A stretch of DNA of 64,000 bases from Roseiarcus sp036489975 (GTDB lineage Bacteria > Pseudomonadota > Alphaproteobacteria > Rhizobiales > Beijerinckiaceae): contig DASXES010000140.1 of the NCBI GenBank assembly GCA_036489975.1, positions 40,164-104,163 of the forward strand, written 5' to 3'. Numbering within the stretch: position 1 is the first letter of the stretch; each line of letters starts with the position of its first letter. Of this stretch, positions 8,191 through 17,742 are shown in pieces. The notes under the pieces are model-generated. The model was not told the origin of the DNA. It saw only the letters and a program-made list of their open reading frames with translations, and ran no database searches. The translations under genes and the position numbers were made by a program.

Positions 8191-8550
8191 ATGAAGAAAC
8201 TTGTCGTCATCGCGGTTCTGGGGATCATCGCCGGAGCGGCGGCCGGGTGCCAGACTCCGGAAGAATCGAGCATGCAGGCTTCGAATGTCTGCCTGGCGTC
8301 CGGGCTTCACCCCGGAACGAAAGCCTATCAACGATGCTACGCGGCGAACTATGTGAACCTGCGCGCCAATTCCCAGCAGGCTGAGAACGCGGCGGTCGCG
8401 GGCGCGGCGCTCGGCGTCGCCGGCGGGGCGCTGGCGGGAGCGGCGATCGCGAATTCGAACGGTTACTATTACGGCGGCTATGGCGGCTATGGCGGCTGGG
8501 GTCCGGGCTGGGGCTATGGTCGGCGCTGCGGCTGGAACGGCTGCTGGTAA
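8191..8550 (+). CDS. Small lipoprotein with glycine-zipper segment
   Basis: 119 residues. A lipoprotein signal ends at the lipobox AAGC (C20). The mature part has a Cys-containing stretch, then an Ala/Gly zipper (AAVAGAALGVAGGALAGAA) typical of membrane-inserting helices, and a C-terminal tail of Gly/Tyr/Trp repeats (GGYGG, GWGPGWGYG). Probably outer-membrane associated. Function unknown. The ATG at 8191 is chosen over a TTG at 8176 because it starts the signal peptide. Confidence 0.7.
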   Translation: MKKLVVIAVLGIIAGAAAGCQTPEESSMQASNVCLASGLHPGTKAYQRCYAANYVNLRANSQQAENAAVAGAALGVAGGALAGAAIANSNGYYYGGYGGYGGWGPGWGYGRRCGWNGCW

Positions 8551-9053
8551 AGGGAGCGTCGTCGCGAGGAGACCGAGAAGGCCGGCTATTCCGAGGGCGA
8601 GCGCCCCTCGAGCGCCTTCCATCCGGCTGGAGGGGGTCAGGCGCCGGCGGCCGGCTGGCCGCGCCGGCTCGATCCGGTTTGGATTGTCTCGATCCGGGCT
8701 ATTTCGCCTTGGAATCCCCCGGAATCAGGGGTTGGAAAAGCTTGGATTCCCTTGGATTCTCTCGTCCGAATCGAGCCTTTTCAATGGGTTACAAAGGATT
8801 TTCAGGAGCGCGAAATTTCTTGGGCCCTTGCCGGCTGGGACGGCGCCGGAGCGGGTCGAAACGAAGCGGAACTGCCGCTGGCATGGACAGGATCGATCAC
8901 GGGCGGAGCTTAGCGCAGTTTCTGATTTTCTCCAAGACAATGTCGTCTGATACTTTTTTGTTGAAATTGTCGCTCCGGACATGATCGCCGCCGCTTGCTT
9001 TCGTCCGCCTCGCTCCGCGAAATCCTGATGGTTCTTACCCTTCCTTCCTTTCG
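8551..9053. other. Intergenic region, 503 bp, no gene recognised
   Basis: The open frames here lack protein character. The segment 8720-8765 holds imperfect repeats of TTGGATTCCC, and 8925-8985 is relatively AT-rich. No tRNA, terminator or known RNA was recognised. It could be decayed coding sequence. Confidence 0.4.
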
Positions 9054-10574
9054 CTAGCCCGCCTTGACGAGCCGCGAGGCGAAGAATCCATCCAGTCCCG
9101 AGCGCCTCGGATTGTCGCCCCACAGGTGACAGGGGAGGGTGCGTAAGTCGCCAGAGGGCGTCAGGCACTCGATGAGGCCCCCGACCTCTTCCGGCTCGAC
9201 GACAAGGCGCCGCACGTCCGGGTTCCGGCGCAGCGTGGCGGCGATCTGGGCTTCGCCCTCCTCCGGCTCGAGCGAGCACACGCAATAGACAATGGCGCCG
9301 CCGGGCCGCGCGAGGGTGATCGCCTTGTCGATCAATGCGGCCTGGAGCTTCACCAGCGCGGCGAGGTCGCCCGGCCGCTTGATCCACGCAACGTCGGGGT
9401 GGCGGCGGATGGTGCCTGTCGCGAGACAGGGCGCATCCAGCAGCACCCCGTCGAACGGAGCCAAATCGACGGCGAGGGCGTCGGCGACCACGATCTCTGA
9501 GTTAAGGCGCAGGCGCTCGAAATTGGCGGCCAAGAGCTTGAGCCGTTCCGCCGAGCGGTCGACCGTGGTCAGATCGACGCCGGCCGCGGCCAGTTCGGCG
9601 GCCTTTCCGCCCGGCGCCGCGCAGAGGTCGACGACCCGCATGCCCGGCCGGGGACGAAGCAGCCGCGCCGGCAGCGCAGCGGCGGCGTCCTGCACCCACC
9701 ATTCGCCGTCCCCATAGCCCCCAAGTTCGGCGACCGGCGCATGCGTATCGAGGCGCACGGAGCCGGTCGGCAAGACGATTCCCTGAAGACGCTCAGCCCA
9801 GCCCGAAGCGTCGCTCTTGACGCTGAGGTCGAGCGTCGGCTCCGATCGGTTCGCCAGAGCGATGGCGCGGGCGACGCTTCCGCCATAATTCGACCGCCAG
9901 CGCTGGGCGAGCCAGGCGGGCGTGTCGTCGTCGAGCGGATCGGACTCGGCGAGGATGGCCTCGCGATCGCGGGCGATGGCGCGCAGCACCGCATTGGCGA
10001 GGGAGGCGAACGGCGCGCTGGCCGGATCGGCCCGCGTCGCCTTTACGGCAAGGTCCACCGCGGCATGGTCGGGCGTATCGAGAAACAGGATCTGCGCCGT
10101 GGCGACGATCAGCGTCCATTCGAGCGCTCCGCCGCGCTTCGGCATGCCCTTTTCCAGGCGCCGCGCCAGCGCCTTGCGAATCGTGCCGAGCCTGCGCAGC
10201 GCGACGGTGGCGATCGAGCGCGCCAGCCCCCGGTCGCGCGGGTCAAGGCCGCCTCTCTGCCGGGCCGGATCGGCGGCAAGCCGCTCGTCGAGCGGTCGCG
10301 ACAAGGTCAAGGCTTCGGCGACAGCGCGCGCCGCAGCGACGCGCGCCGCGAGCCCGGCTGGCGGTGGGGCCGGCGTGTCCGGACGGCCCGCATGAAAACC
10401 GCCCGATTTCCTCGCCAAACGATCCTCGCGCGCCCGAATCAGAACAATCGGCCTCCCGATCTCCAGATTATACGCCAAATCTGCGGCGGGCTCGCGTCGG
10501 ACCTCGCGCGCAAACCTTCTGAAGAAGCGTCCTCCAGCATTGCGTCCGGGAGCGGCCGCGGCGCGCTTCGCCAT
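9054..10574 (-). CDS. rsmB: RsmB-like rRNA (cytosine-5-)-methyltransferase
   Basis: Up to 506 residues. A NusB-like RNA-binding domain (about 75-230) is followed by a SAM-dependent Fmu domain, the layout of the 16S rRNA m5C967 enzyme. Seen: SAM-binding VVDLCAAPGGKAAELA, motif IV DAPCLATGT (C383) and motif VI YCVCSLEPEEGE (catalytic C433). The Ser usual after the motif IV Cys is Leu here. The first ~50 residues do not look conserved, and the true start may be a TTG near 10418. Divergent from leuD. Confidence 0.88.
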   Translation of the reverse strand: MAKRAAAAPGRNAGGRFFRRFAREVRREPAADLAYNLEIGRPIVLIRAREDRLARKSGGFHAGRPDTPAPPPAGLAARVAAARAVAEALTLSRPLDERLAADPARQRGGLDPRDRGLARSIATVALRRLGTIRKALARRLEKGMPKRGGALEWTLIVATAQILFLDTPDHAAVDLAVKATRADPASAPFASLANAVLRAIARDREAILAESDPLDDDTPAWLAQRWRSNYGGSVARAIALANRSEPTLDLSVKSDASGWAERLQGIVLPTGSVRLDTHAPVAELGGYGDGEWWVQDAAAALPARLLRPRPGMRVVDLCAAPGGKAAELAAAGVDLTTVDRSAERLKLLAANFERLRLNSEIVVADALAVDLAPFDGVLLDAPCLATGTIRRHPDVAWIKRPGDLAALVKLQAALIDKAITLARPGGAIVYCVCSLEPEEGEAQIAATLRRNPDVRRLVVEPEEVGGLIECLTPSGDLRTLPCHLWGDNPRRSGLDGFFASRLVKAG

Positions 10575-10662
10575 TGCCGAGCGAAACCGGCTTTGCTAGA
10601 GGCTCGACTTTCCGAAAGCCCAGGCCCAAGTGTCTGGGTGTTCGGGCAGCGAGACAGGAACA

Positions 10663-11268
10663 ATGGACAAATTCACCACATTGACCGGGGTCGCCGCTCC
10701 GCTGCCGATCGACAACATCGACACCGACATGATCATCCCCAAGCAGTATCTCAAGACGATCAAGCGCACCGGGCTCGGCGCGGGTCTCTTCTCGGAGATG
10801 CGCTATCGCGAGGATGGATCCGAGAACCCCGACTTCGTCCTCAACAAGCCAGCCTACCGGAAGGCTGCGATCATCGTCGCGGGCGACAATTTCGGCTGCG
10901 GCTCGTCGCGCGAGCACGCGCCCTGGGCGCTCACCGACTTCGGCGTGCGGTGCGTGATCGCGACCGACTTCGCCGACATCTTCTACAACAACAGCTTCAA
11001 GAACGGCCTGCTGCCGATCAAGGTCTCGCGCGAGGATCTCGCCAAGCTGCATGACGACGCCGAGCGCGGGGCGAACGCGACGCTGACCATCGATCTCGAG
11101 GCGCAGGAGATCCGCGGTCCCGACGGCGGAGTGGTCAGGTTCGAGATCGACCCCTTTCGCAAGCGATGTCTCATCGAAGGCCTCGACGACATCGGCCTCA
11201 CCCTCGTCGAGGCGTCGGCGATCGAGGCGCACGAGGAGAAAACCGCCGCCGCCCACCCCTGGCGCTGA
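10663..11268 (+). CDS. leuD: 3-isopropylmalate dehydratase small subunit
   Basis: 201 residues. Small subunit of the LeuCD isomerase, converting 2- to 3-isopropylmalate in leucine synthesis; it lacks the Fe-S cluster and supplies substrate-specificity residues. Seen: NIDTDMIIPKQYLKTI, the loop AGDNFGCGSSREHAPWAL and ATDFADIFYNNSFKNG, all diagnostic. ATG at 10663 gives the usual N-terminus (MDKFTTLTGVAAPL). leuC and leuB are not adjacent, which is common in this group. Confidence 0.96.
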   Translation: MDKFTTLTGVAAPLPIDNIDTDMIIPKQYLKTIKRTGLGAGLFSEMRYREDGSENPDFVLNKPAYRKAAIIVAGDNFGCGSSREHAPWALTDFGVRCVIATDFADIFYNNSFKNGLLPIKVSREDLAKLHDDAERGANATLTIDLEAQEIRGPDGGVVRFEIDPFRKRCLIEGLDDIGLTLVEASAIEAHEEKTAAAHPWR

Positions 11269-11312
11269 CCGGCCTTAGGGCGGAAGCGGCAAGGTCTGCG
11301 CGGGCGCGAGGA

Positions 11313-11338
11313 TCCTCCCCTCCAGGAGGGGTGAGGGA
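11313..11338. repeat. Short intergenic palindrome
   Basis: CCCCTCC-A-GGAGGGG (11317-11331), flanked by CCT and TGAGG, lies between the convergent leuD and aldo/keto reductase genes. The style matches the dispersed GC palindromes seen at 32974-33078. It may also slow transcription from both sides. Confidence 0.45.
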
Positions 11339-11442
11339 GACCCAGCCGGAGGGGGATGGAAGGGGTCGCGTCCATTCCGGGAGCAGGCGTCGCCATGCCT
11401 GGGCGGGGTTGGTGGCGGCTCATCCGTAGCGTTGAGTTGAAC

Positions 11443-12384
11443 TCAATTGCTTCGTGGAATGAAGCCTGGCACGCCGGTCGTCACGACCGTGTTGAATCGC
11501 TGCCTGGTCGTGACGCCGTCGCGAATCTCCTGCATCGCATCTTCGGGCAGAGCGGAAATCTCAAAGTTCTCTCGGATTCGGTCAGGCTTCGTCGAGGTGG
11601 TCAGGAACGCCGTGCCACGCTGTACGGCCCACGCCAGGGCGACCTGAGCCGGCGTCTTGCCGGTGCGCCGCGCTATGGCGGCAATTACGGGGTCGGCCAG
11701 AAGGTTTGGTTCAGATGCATGTCCCAGCGCCGCAAATGCGAGCAGGACAATGCCGTGTTTCCGGCAGAGGTCGAGCAGCTCCCATTCCGGGAGATAGGGA
11801 TGGGATTCGACCTGCACCACGGCGGGCTTGATGCGCGCCGCCGCGACAACCTCTTGCACCCTCTCCACATTGACGTCCGAGAGGCCAATCGACTTGCATC
11901 GACCCTCGTCCACCAGGCGTTCGAGCGCGCGCCAGGTATCGACCAGCGTCACGCCGGAGTCGTAGATGACACGACCGCGCTCGTCTCTCGGGTCCTGCTC
12001 CTCGCCGGGCAGGAAGGCGAAAGGCGTGTGGATGATGTAGCAATCGACATAGTCGATTTTCAGCCGCCGACAGCTCGCTTCAAAGGCGGGCTTGACCCTT
12101 TCCGGACGATGATTGGTGTTCCAGAGCTTCGTGGTGACGAAGACGTCCTCGCGCCGGATCGCTCCGGCCTTGAAGACTTCCTGCATCGCTTCGCCGACCG
12201 CCTCTTCATTGCGGTAGCGTTCCGCGCAATCGAAATGCCGGAATCCCGCTTCCAACGCGGTCCTGGTCGCCTGCCTGGTCGCGACAGGGTCGGGAATCAG
12301 GGTGCCGAACCCGACGGCAGGGATCGCGCCCGAGCCATTGTTGAGGGGGATCTTCGTGTAGCGAAGCGTATCGGGGTCCGCCAT
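11443..12384 (-). CDS. Aldo/keto reductase
   Basis: 313 residues, a TIM-barrel NAD(P)H-dependent carbonyl reductase. The catalytic tetrad is visible: D52 and Y57 in HFDCAERYRNE, K86 in TTKLWNTN and H119 in YIIHTPFAF. The cofactor region near the C-terminus (TTSTKPDRIRENF) is like the IPKS..R.R.NF pattern but has TTSTK. A clear AAGGAGTG site precedes the ATG. Divergent from the hybrid kinase, 233 bp apart. Physiological substrate unknown. Confidence 0.9.
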   Translation of the reverse strand: MADPDTLRYTKIPLNNGSGAIPAVGFGTLIPDPVATRQATRTALEAGFRHFDCAERYRNEEAVGEAMQEVFKAGAIRREDVFVTTKLWNTNHRPERVKPAFEASCRRLKIDYVDCYIIHTPFAFLPGEEQDPRDERGRVIYDSGVTLVDTWRALERLVDEGRCKSIGLSDVNVERVQEVVAAARIKPAVVQVESHPYLPEWELLDLCRKHGIVLLAFAALGHASEPNLLADPVIAAIARRTGKTPAQVALAWAVQRGTAFLTTSTKPDRIRENFEISALPEDAMQEIRDGVTTRQRFNTVVTTGVPGFIPRSN

Positions 12385-12617
12385 GTCACACTCCTTGGTC
12401 GCCTATCCGGAAGCGCGTCCGACGCAGCCCGGTTTCGTCGGGCGCCTCCGGAGCTCGGTTGTCATACCCCAGTTTGCAGGCGCGTGGCCGGTCTGTCGCC
12501 TCGCGCTCCCTGAAAGCGCGGACCCGGAACCCGGCTCTCCCGCGCCCTGAATTTCCCGCAAGGCTGTCATGGTTTAATGTGCCGCCCAACCAGCAAAGGG
12601 CGAATACTCGGCTTTCG

Positions 12618-15600
12618 ATGAACGGCACGACGGTTTTTCTGACCGCCATCGGCTACGTCTCGTTTCTGTTCCTCATCGCCTGGTGGGGAGACGGCGCCGG
12701 GCGGCGCTTTGCATCGGGCCGCTCCCGCCCCGTTGTGTATGCGCTGAGCCTCGCCGTCTATTGCACGTCCTGGACCTACTACGGCTCGGTCGGGCTCGCT
12801 TCCGAGCACGGGCTCGATTTTCTGCCGATCTATATCGGCCCCGTTCTCGTCATCGGCCTCGGAGCGCCGTTCATGGCGCGCATCGCCAATCTGGCGCGCG
12901 CGCAGAACGTCACCACGGTCGCCGATTTCGTTTCCGCGCGATACGGAAAATCTCAAGGGGTCGCGGCAGTCGCCGCGCTCGTCGTGCTGATCGGCTCGGC
13001 GCCCTATGTGGCGCTCCAGCTCAAAGCCGTCGCGCCAACCATATTGATGGTGGTCGATTCGTTCGATCACGGGCGCCTCACGCCGGATTCGCCCTCCGCC
13101 TCGTTCTATCTCGTGGTCTCGCTGCTGCTCGCCCTGTTTGCGATGGCGTTCGGCACCCGGCGCATCAACCCCAAGGAGCACCAGGACGGCCTCATTCTCG
13201 CCATTGCGGTCGAGTCGATCGTCAAGCTGATTGCGTTTCTCGCCGTCGGCGCCTTCGTCGTCTGGAGGCTCAACGACGGCCTCGGCGAACTGACCGAGAT
13301 CGCACAATCCGTGCCCAATATCGCCTCGGTGATCCAGACCCCTCCCGATCCGGCGATATGGGTGGTGACCACGCTCTTGTCGGCGTTCGCGATCGTGCTT
13401 CTGCCGCGCCAGTTCCACGTCGCCATTGTCGAGAACCACGACGAGCGGGACATTCGCACCGCGGCCTGGCTTTTTCCGGCCTATCTCGTACTGATCAATC
13501 TCTTTGTCGCGCCCCTCGCCATCGCCGGCCTCAAGATTTTCCCGCAGGCCTCTTTCAATCGCGACCTGACGGTTCTTGCGCTGCCGCTGAGCGCGGGGGC
13601 GCATGGCGTGGCGCTCCTCACGATGGTCGGCGGCCTTTCCGCGGCGACCGGCATGGTCGTGGTCGAGAGCATCGCGCTGTCGATCACCATTTCCAACGAC
13701 CTCGTGATGCCGCTCCTGCTCAGGCGCCGGGGGGCCTCCGCCGCGGAAGGCGACATCGGCGCGCTCGTGCTCTGGGTGCGCCGGATCGCGATCATCGGCG
13801 TCCTGGGGCTGGGCTTCGCCTACGAGCGGATGACTGGAAAAACGGGGCTGGTCTCCATCGGCCTCCTGTCGTTCGCGGCGGTGGCGCAGATCGCGCCGGC
13901 CTTTCTCGGCGGCCTGTTCTGGCGCCGCGGGACCGCGCGCGGCGCGATCGCCGGCATGACCGTAGGCTCGCTGATCTGGTTTTACCTCCAGCTGTTGCCC
14001 TCGATCCGGCCGGACCCGGCGCTTTCGAGCCTTCTCACGCACGGGCCCCTGGCGATCGCATGGCTGAGCCCGGCGGCGCTCGTCGCCTTCGCTCCCAATC
14101 CGCTGGTGGGCGGGGTGGTCCTGTCGCTGGCCGCGAACGTCGCGGCGTTTGTCGCCTTTTCGCTCACCCGCCAGCCGAGCGCGCTCGAACGCGCGCAGGC
14201 GAGCGCCTTCGCCGGGGTCGGCGCCGGCGGCAAGCCGCAGGCGTTCCGCCTCTGGCGTTCGTCGACGACCGCGGGCGAACTCGAGGCGGCGGTCGCGCGC
14301 TATCTCGGAGCCGGGCGGGCGCGCCGCGCGTTCGCGAGCTTCATGCGCGAGCACGGCGTCGTTTACGAGCCCGCGCTTGAGGCCAGCGCGCAACTCATTC
14401 GCCACGCCGAGTTTCTGCTCTCGCCGGCGATCGGCGCCTCGACCTCGCGCCAGGTCATGTCGCTCATCTTGAGGCCGCGGACCGTGTCGGGCCAGTCGGC
14501 GCTCAAGCTCATCGACGAGGCCTCGGCGGCGATCCAGTCGAGCCGGGATCAGTTGCAGCATGCCCTCGACCACGCGAAGCAGGGCATCTCGGTCTTTGAC
14601 GCCAATCTGACGCTGACCGCCTGGAATCGTGAATTCGCCGAGCTTTTCGGCCTGCCGCCGGCCATGATGCGCCAAGGCGTCGGGCTCGACGAGATCGTGC
14701 GCTTCAACGCCGGCCGCGGGACCTACGGTCCGGGAGATTCAGAGGACTTCGTGGCCGAACGGGTCGCCCGCTTGCTCTATGACGACCAGCCGAATCGCTT
14801 GCGCCTGCTCTCGATTAACCGCGTCATCGAGGTGCGCTCGGCGCGGCTTCCGGACGGCGGCGTCGTCACCACCTACACCGACGTGACCGAGACCGTTCGG
14901 GCCGAGGAGGGGCTCGAGGCCGCCAACGAGATGCTCGAACAGCGCGTCGGCGAGCGCACCGCGGAATTGCAGCGGCTCAACGCCGAGCTCGAAAGGGCCA
15001 AGAACGAGGCCGACGCCGCCAATCTCTCCAAGACGCGCTTCCTCGCCGCGGCCAGCCACGACATCCTGCAGCCGCTCAACGCGGCGCGGCTTTATGCGAG
15101 CTCGCTGAGCGAGGGGGTGAACCAGATCGACCCCGACGAGCGCAAGAATCTCGCGCGCAATGTCGATGTTTCGCTCGAGGCGGTCGAGGAGATCATCGGC
15201 GCGCTGCTCGACATTTCCCGGCTCGACGCCGGCGCCACGCGCCCGGAAATCTCCGACGTCCCGCTCGCCGATCTGATGGGGACGCTCGAAATCGAGTTTG
15301 CAGCCTTCGCCCGGGCGAAGGGGCTCAAGCTGGTTTTCGTGTCCACCACGCTCGCGGTGCGCACCGATCGCCGTCTCATGCGGCGCCTGTTGCAGAACCT
15401 CATTTCGAACGCGCTCAAATACACGATTGAAGGCCGGGTGCTGGTCGGTTGCCGTCGGGTTTCCGGCGCGGCCCGCATCGAGGTCTGGGACACCGGCTTA
15501 GGCATTCCCCCCGAGCATGAACGCGCGGTGTTCGCCGAGTTCAAGCGGCTCGACCAGGGGGCGCGGGTCGCGCGCGGGCTTGGGCTGGGCTTGTCGATCG

Positions 15601-16139
15601 TCGAGCGCCTGGGGCGCGTGCTCGAGCAGCCGATCGGGTTGCGCTCGCGCCCGGGCAAGGGCTCGGTGTTCTTCGTCACTGCGCCCCTCGGTCAGGCGAC
15701 GCTCAAGCTCCGCGCGGAGCCCGGCGCGCCCGAGCCGCCCGCCGCCGGCGAGCCGCTCAATGGATTCAAGGTTCTTGCCATCGACAACGAGCCACGCGCG
15801 CTTCAGGGCCTGAGCGGACTCCTGAGCCGCTGGGGCTGTCGTGTCTTGACTGCCCACGGCCTCGACGAGGCGATGGCGGCCCTCGACATGTTTGGGCCGC
15901 CGGACGTCATCATCGCCGACTACCATCTCGATTCGGGCGACGGCGTCGCGGCGATCCGGGCAGTGCGCGAGCGTTTCAGCCGCAGTATCTCCGCCATCCT
16001 CGCCACCGCCGATCGAAGCCCAGAGGTGCGTGACGAGGCGGCGCGGGCGGACGCGGTCGTGATGAACAAGCCGCTGAAGCCCGCGCCGTTGCGGGCGCAA
16101 TTGACGCGCTACGCCGCCATGCGCGAGGCGGCGGAGTAG
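12618..16139 (+). CDS. SSS-PAS-histidine kinase-receiver hybrid sensor
   Basis: 1173 residues from the ATG at 12618. Residues ~1-560 are a sodium:solute-symporter-like domain with about 13 membrane helices; ~560-660 a linker; ~660-760 a PAS domain; then a coiled coil, a HisKA domain with the phosphorylatable H814 (ASHDILQPLN), an ATPase domain (NLISNAL.Y, DTGLGIP, GLGLGLSIV) and a C-terminal receiver with acceptor D1101 (IIADYHLDSGDG). Family knowledge: CbrA-like and other SSS-kinases couple solute transport or sensing to phosphotransfer. No partner response regulator is adjacent. The solute is unknown. Confidence 0.92.
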   Translation: MNGTTVFLTAIGYVSFLFLIAWWGDGAGRRFASGRSRPVVYALSLAVYCTSWTYYGSVGLASEHGLDFLPIYIGPVLVIGLGAPFMARIANLARAQNVTTVADFVSARYGKSQGVAAVAALVVLIGSAPYVALQLKAVAPTILMVVDSFDHGRLTPDSPSASFYLVVSLLLALFAMAFGTRRINPKEHQDGLILAIAVESIVKLIAFLAVGAFVVWRLNDGLGELTEIAQSVPNIASVIQTPPDPAIWVVTTLLSAFAIVLLPRQFHVAIVENHDERDIRTAAWLFPAYLVLINLFVAPLAIAGLKIFPQASFNRDLTVLALPLSAGAHGVALLTMVGGLSAATGMVVVESIALSITISNDLVMPLLLRRRGASAAEGDIGALVLWVRRIAIIGVLGLGFAYERMTGKTGLVSIGLLSFAAVAQIAPAFLGGLFWRRGTARGAIAGMTVGSLIWFYLQLLPSIRPDPALSSLLTHGPLAIAWLSPAALVAFAPNPLVGGVVLSLAANVAAFVAFSLTRQPSALERAQASAFAGVGAGGKPQAFRLWRSSTTAGELEAAVARYLGAGRARRAFASFMREHGVVYEPALEASAQLIRHAEFLLSPAIGASTSRQVMSLILRPRTVSGQSALKLIDEASAAIQSSRDQLQHALDHAKQGISVFDANLTLTAWNREFAELFGLPPAMMRQGVGLDEIVRFNAGRGTYGPGDSEDFVAERVARLLYDDQPNRLRLLSINRVIEVRSARLPDGGVVTTYTDVTETVRAEEGLEAANEMLEQRVGERTAELQRLNAELERAKNEADAANLSKTRFLAAASHDILQPLNAARLYASSLSEGVNQIDPDERKNLARNVDVSLEAVEEIIGALLDISRLDAGATRPEISDVPLADLMGTLEIEFAAFARAKGLKLVFVSTTLAVRTDRRLMRRLLQNLISNALKYTIEGRVLVGCRRVSGAARIEVWDTGLGIPPEHERAVFAEFKRLDQGARVARGLGLGLSIVERLGRVLEQPIGLRSRPGKGSVFFVTAPLGQATLKLRAEPGAPEPPAAGEPLNGFKVLAIDNEPRALQGLSGLLSRWGCRVLTAHGLDEAMAALDMFGPPDVIIADYHLDSGDGVAAIRAVRERFSRSISAILATADRSPEVRDEAARADAVVMNKPLKPAPLRAQLTRYAAMREAAE

Positions 16140-16267
16140 GGGCGGCGATGCCACTGCGGACGGCCCTCGACGAGTCCATGAGGGCCGCCACTATCCGGAT
16201 GCCGGTCTTTTAGCGCCCACTGCGCCGGAGACCCGACACGCAACCCGCCCTGGCCCTGCGAAAGGGA

Positions 16268-16492
16268 CTACTTGTAATCCGCCGGATTCGACATGCACTT
16301 GTTGTATTCGGTTCGGAACTCGGCGTGTTTGGTCCCCTTTTCCTTCACCAGATCGGCGCACCTTCTCCCAACCTGGCAATGCCCGCCGCAATTGGCGAAC
16401 GAGGGCTGCGCATCAATCATCGCGAGGCCCATTCCGATCAACCCAAGGACGCCCACCCACACAGCGCTTCGAACGGCAGAACGTTTCTCCAT
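16268..16492 (-). CDS. Small exported cysteine-containing protein
   Basis: 74 residues. An N-terminal signal (about 1-33, ending PSFA) is followed by a ~40-residue mature part with four Cys (NCGGHC, RRC, NKC), enough for two disulfides. Function not recognised. The inner ATG at 16492 gives a compact signal peptide. Convergent with the hybrid kinase. Confidence 0.6.
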   Translation of the reverse strand: MEKRSAVRSAVWVGVLGLIGMGLAMIDAQPSFANCGGHCQVGRRCADLVKEKGTKHAEFRTEYNKCMSNPADYK

Positions 16493-16665
16493 TGCCCTGC
16501 TCCCCATGCGTCAAATCGACGCGACCGAGAAGCTCCAAAGTAATTGACGTTTTGTCAAGGTCGAAATCATGAACCAGCTGGCAAGGACGCCGGAAACCCG
16601 CGCCGCTTTGCAGTCCGCGCCGATTCTCCCCTATAGGTCTTCCTTCCCCTCTCCGAGCCCCACCC

Positions 16666-17691
16666 ATGCCCCCCGCCTCCCGTCCCTTCGACGACATCCG
16701 CGACCTCTTGCGCAAAATGCCCAAAGCCGACGAGCAGGCGCGGGCGGCGGCGCGCGAGCGCGAGGGGCGACTGACCAAGCCCGCGGGCTCGCTCGGCCGG
16801 CTCGAGGACATTTCCGAATGGATGGCGGCCTGGCAGGGATCGGCGCGCCCCCATGTCGATGCGCCCCTGGTCGCCGTGTTCGCGGGCAATCACGGCGTTG
16901 TCGCGCAGGGCGTCTCCGCCTTTCCCCCCTCAGTCACTGAAGCCATGGTGGCGAATTTCCAGGCTGGCGGCGCGGCGATCAACCAGATCTGCAAGACATT
17001 CGACATCTCGCTCAAGGTCTATGAGCTGGCGCTGGAGAAGCCGACCGGCGACATAACCCGGGAGCCGGCGCTCGACGAGAAGTCCTGCGCGGCGACGATG
17101 GCGTTCGGCATGGAGGCCCTCGCCTCCGAGCCGGACCTGCTCGTGCTTGGCGAGATGGGCATCGGCAATACGACTTCCGCCGCAGCGATCTATCACGCGC
17201 TCTATGGCGGCCAGGCGGAGGATTGGGTTGGCCGTGGAACCGGCGTCGACGACGAGGGCCTGAGGCGCAAGGCCGACGCGGTGCGCGCCGCCGTTGCGCG
17301 TCACAAGGCCTATCTCGACGATCCGCTCCAGATTTTGGCCCGCCTTGGAGGCCGCGAGACCGCAGCGATCGCGGGCGCCATCATCGCCGCGCGCCTGCGC
17401 AGAACGCCGGTGCTGCTCGACGGCTTCGTGGTGTGCTCGGCGGCCGCCGTGCTGCTGGCGCTCGATGATTCCGCCCTCGACCATTGCCTCGCCGCCCACA
17501 TTTCCGCCGAGCGCGCGCACCGGCACGCCTTGAAGCTGATCGGAAAAACGCCCCTGTTCGATTTCGGGATGCGGCTCGGCGAGGGCTCGGGCGCCGCGCT
17601 CGCGGTCGGAATCGTCAAAGCCGCCGTCGCCTGTCACAACGGCATGGCGACATTTGCGGAAGCGGGCGTCGCGGGTAAGGAAGAACCTTGA
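16666..17691 (+). CDS. cobT: Nicotinate-nucleotide--dimethylbenzimidazole phosphoribosyltransferase
   Basis: 341 residues. Makes alpha-ribazole phosphate for the lower ligand of cobalamin from nicotinate mononucleotide and DMB. Seen: FAGNHGVVAQGVSAFP, GEMGIGNTTSAAAIY, WVGRGTGVDDEGL, and the late loop MRLGEGSGAALAVGIVKAA, all typical. The usual length is about 335-350. Other cobalamin genes are not adjacent, and I saw no cobalamin riboswitch in the 170 bp upstream. Confidence 0.95.
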   Translation: MPPASRPFDDIRDLLRKMPKADEQARAAAREREGRLTKPAGSLGRLEDISEWMAAWQGSARPHVDAPLVAVFAGNHGVVAQGVSAFPPSVTEAMVANFQAGGAAINQICKTFDISLKVYELALEKPTGDITREPALDEKSCAATMAFGMEALASEPDLLVLGEMGIGNTTSAAAIYHALYGGQAEDWVGRGTGVDDEGLRRKADAVRAAVARHKAYLDDPLQILARLGGRETAAIAGAIIAARLRRTPVLLDGFVVCSAAAVLLALDDSALDHCLAAHISAERAHRHALKLIGKTPLFDFGMRLGEGSGAALAVGIVKAAVACHNGMATFAEAGVAGKEEP

Positions 17692-17742
17692 AGGCGAAGT
17701 GCGTTTGACCCCCGCCGAGGCGCAACCACGGGATGATGGCCG

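Noticed and set aside
8679..8984. 101-codon frame in the 8.55-9.05 kb gap
   Set aside because: No ribosome site, no recognisable domain, and repeat-like base sequence.
12567..14675. A 702-codon frame on the minus strand opposite the hybrid kinase
   Set aside because: It is antisense to clear coding sequence, has an Arg/Asp/Glu-rich random-like composition and no family features. Long antisense frames are expected at this GC content.
16493..16665. Possible cobalamin riboswitch before cobT
   Set aside because: No B12-box-like core or the expected length of structured leader was found in the 170 bp.
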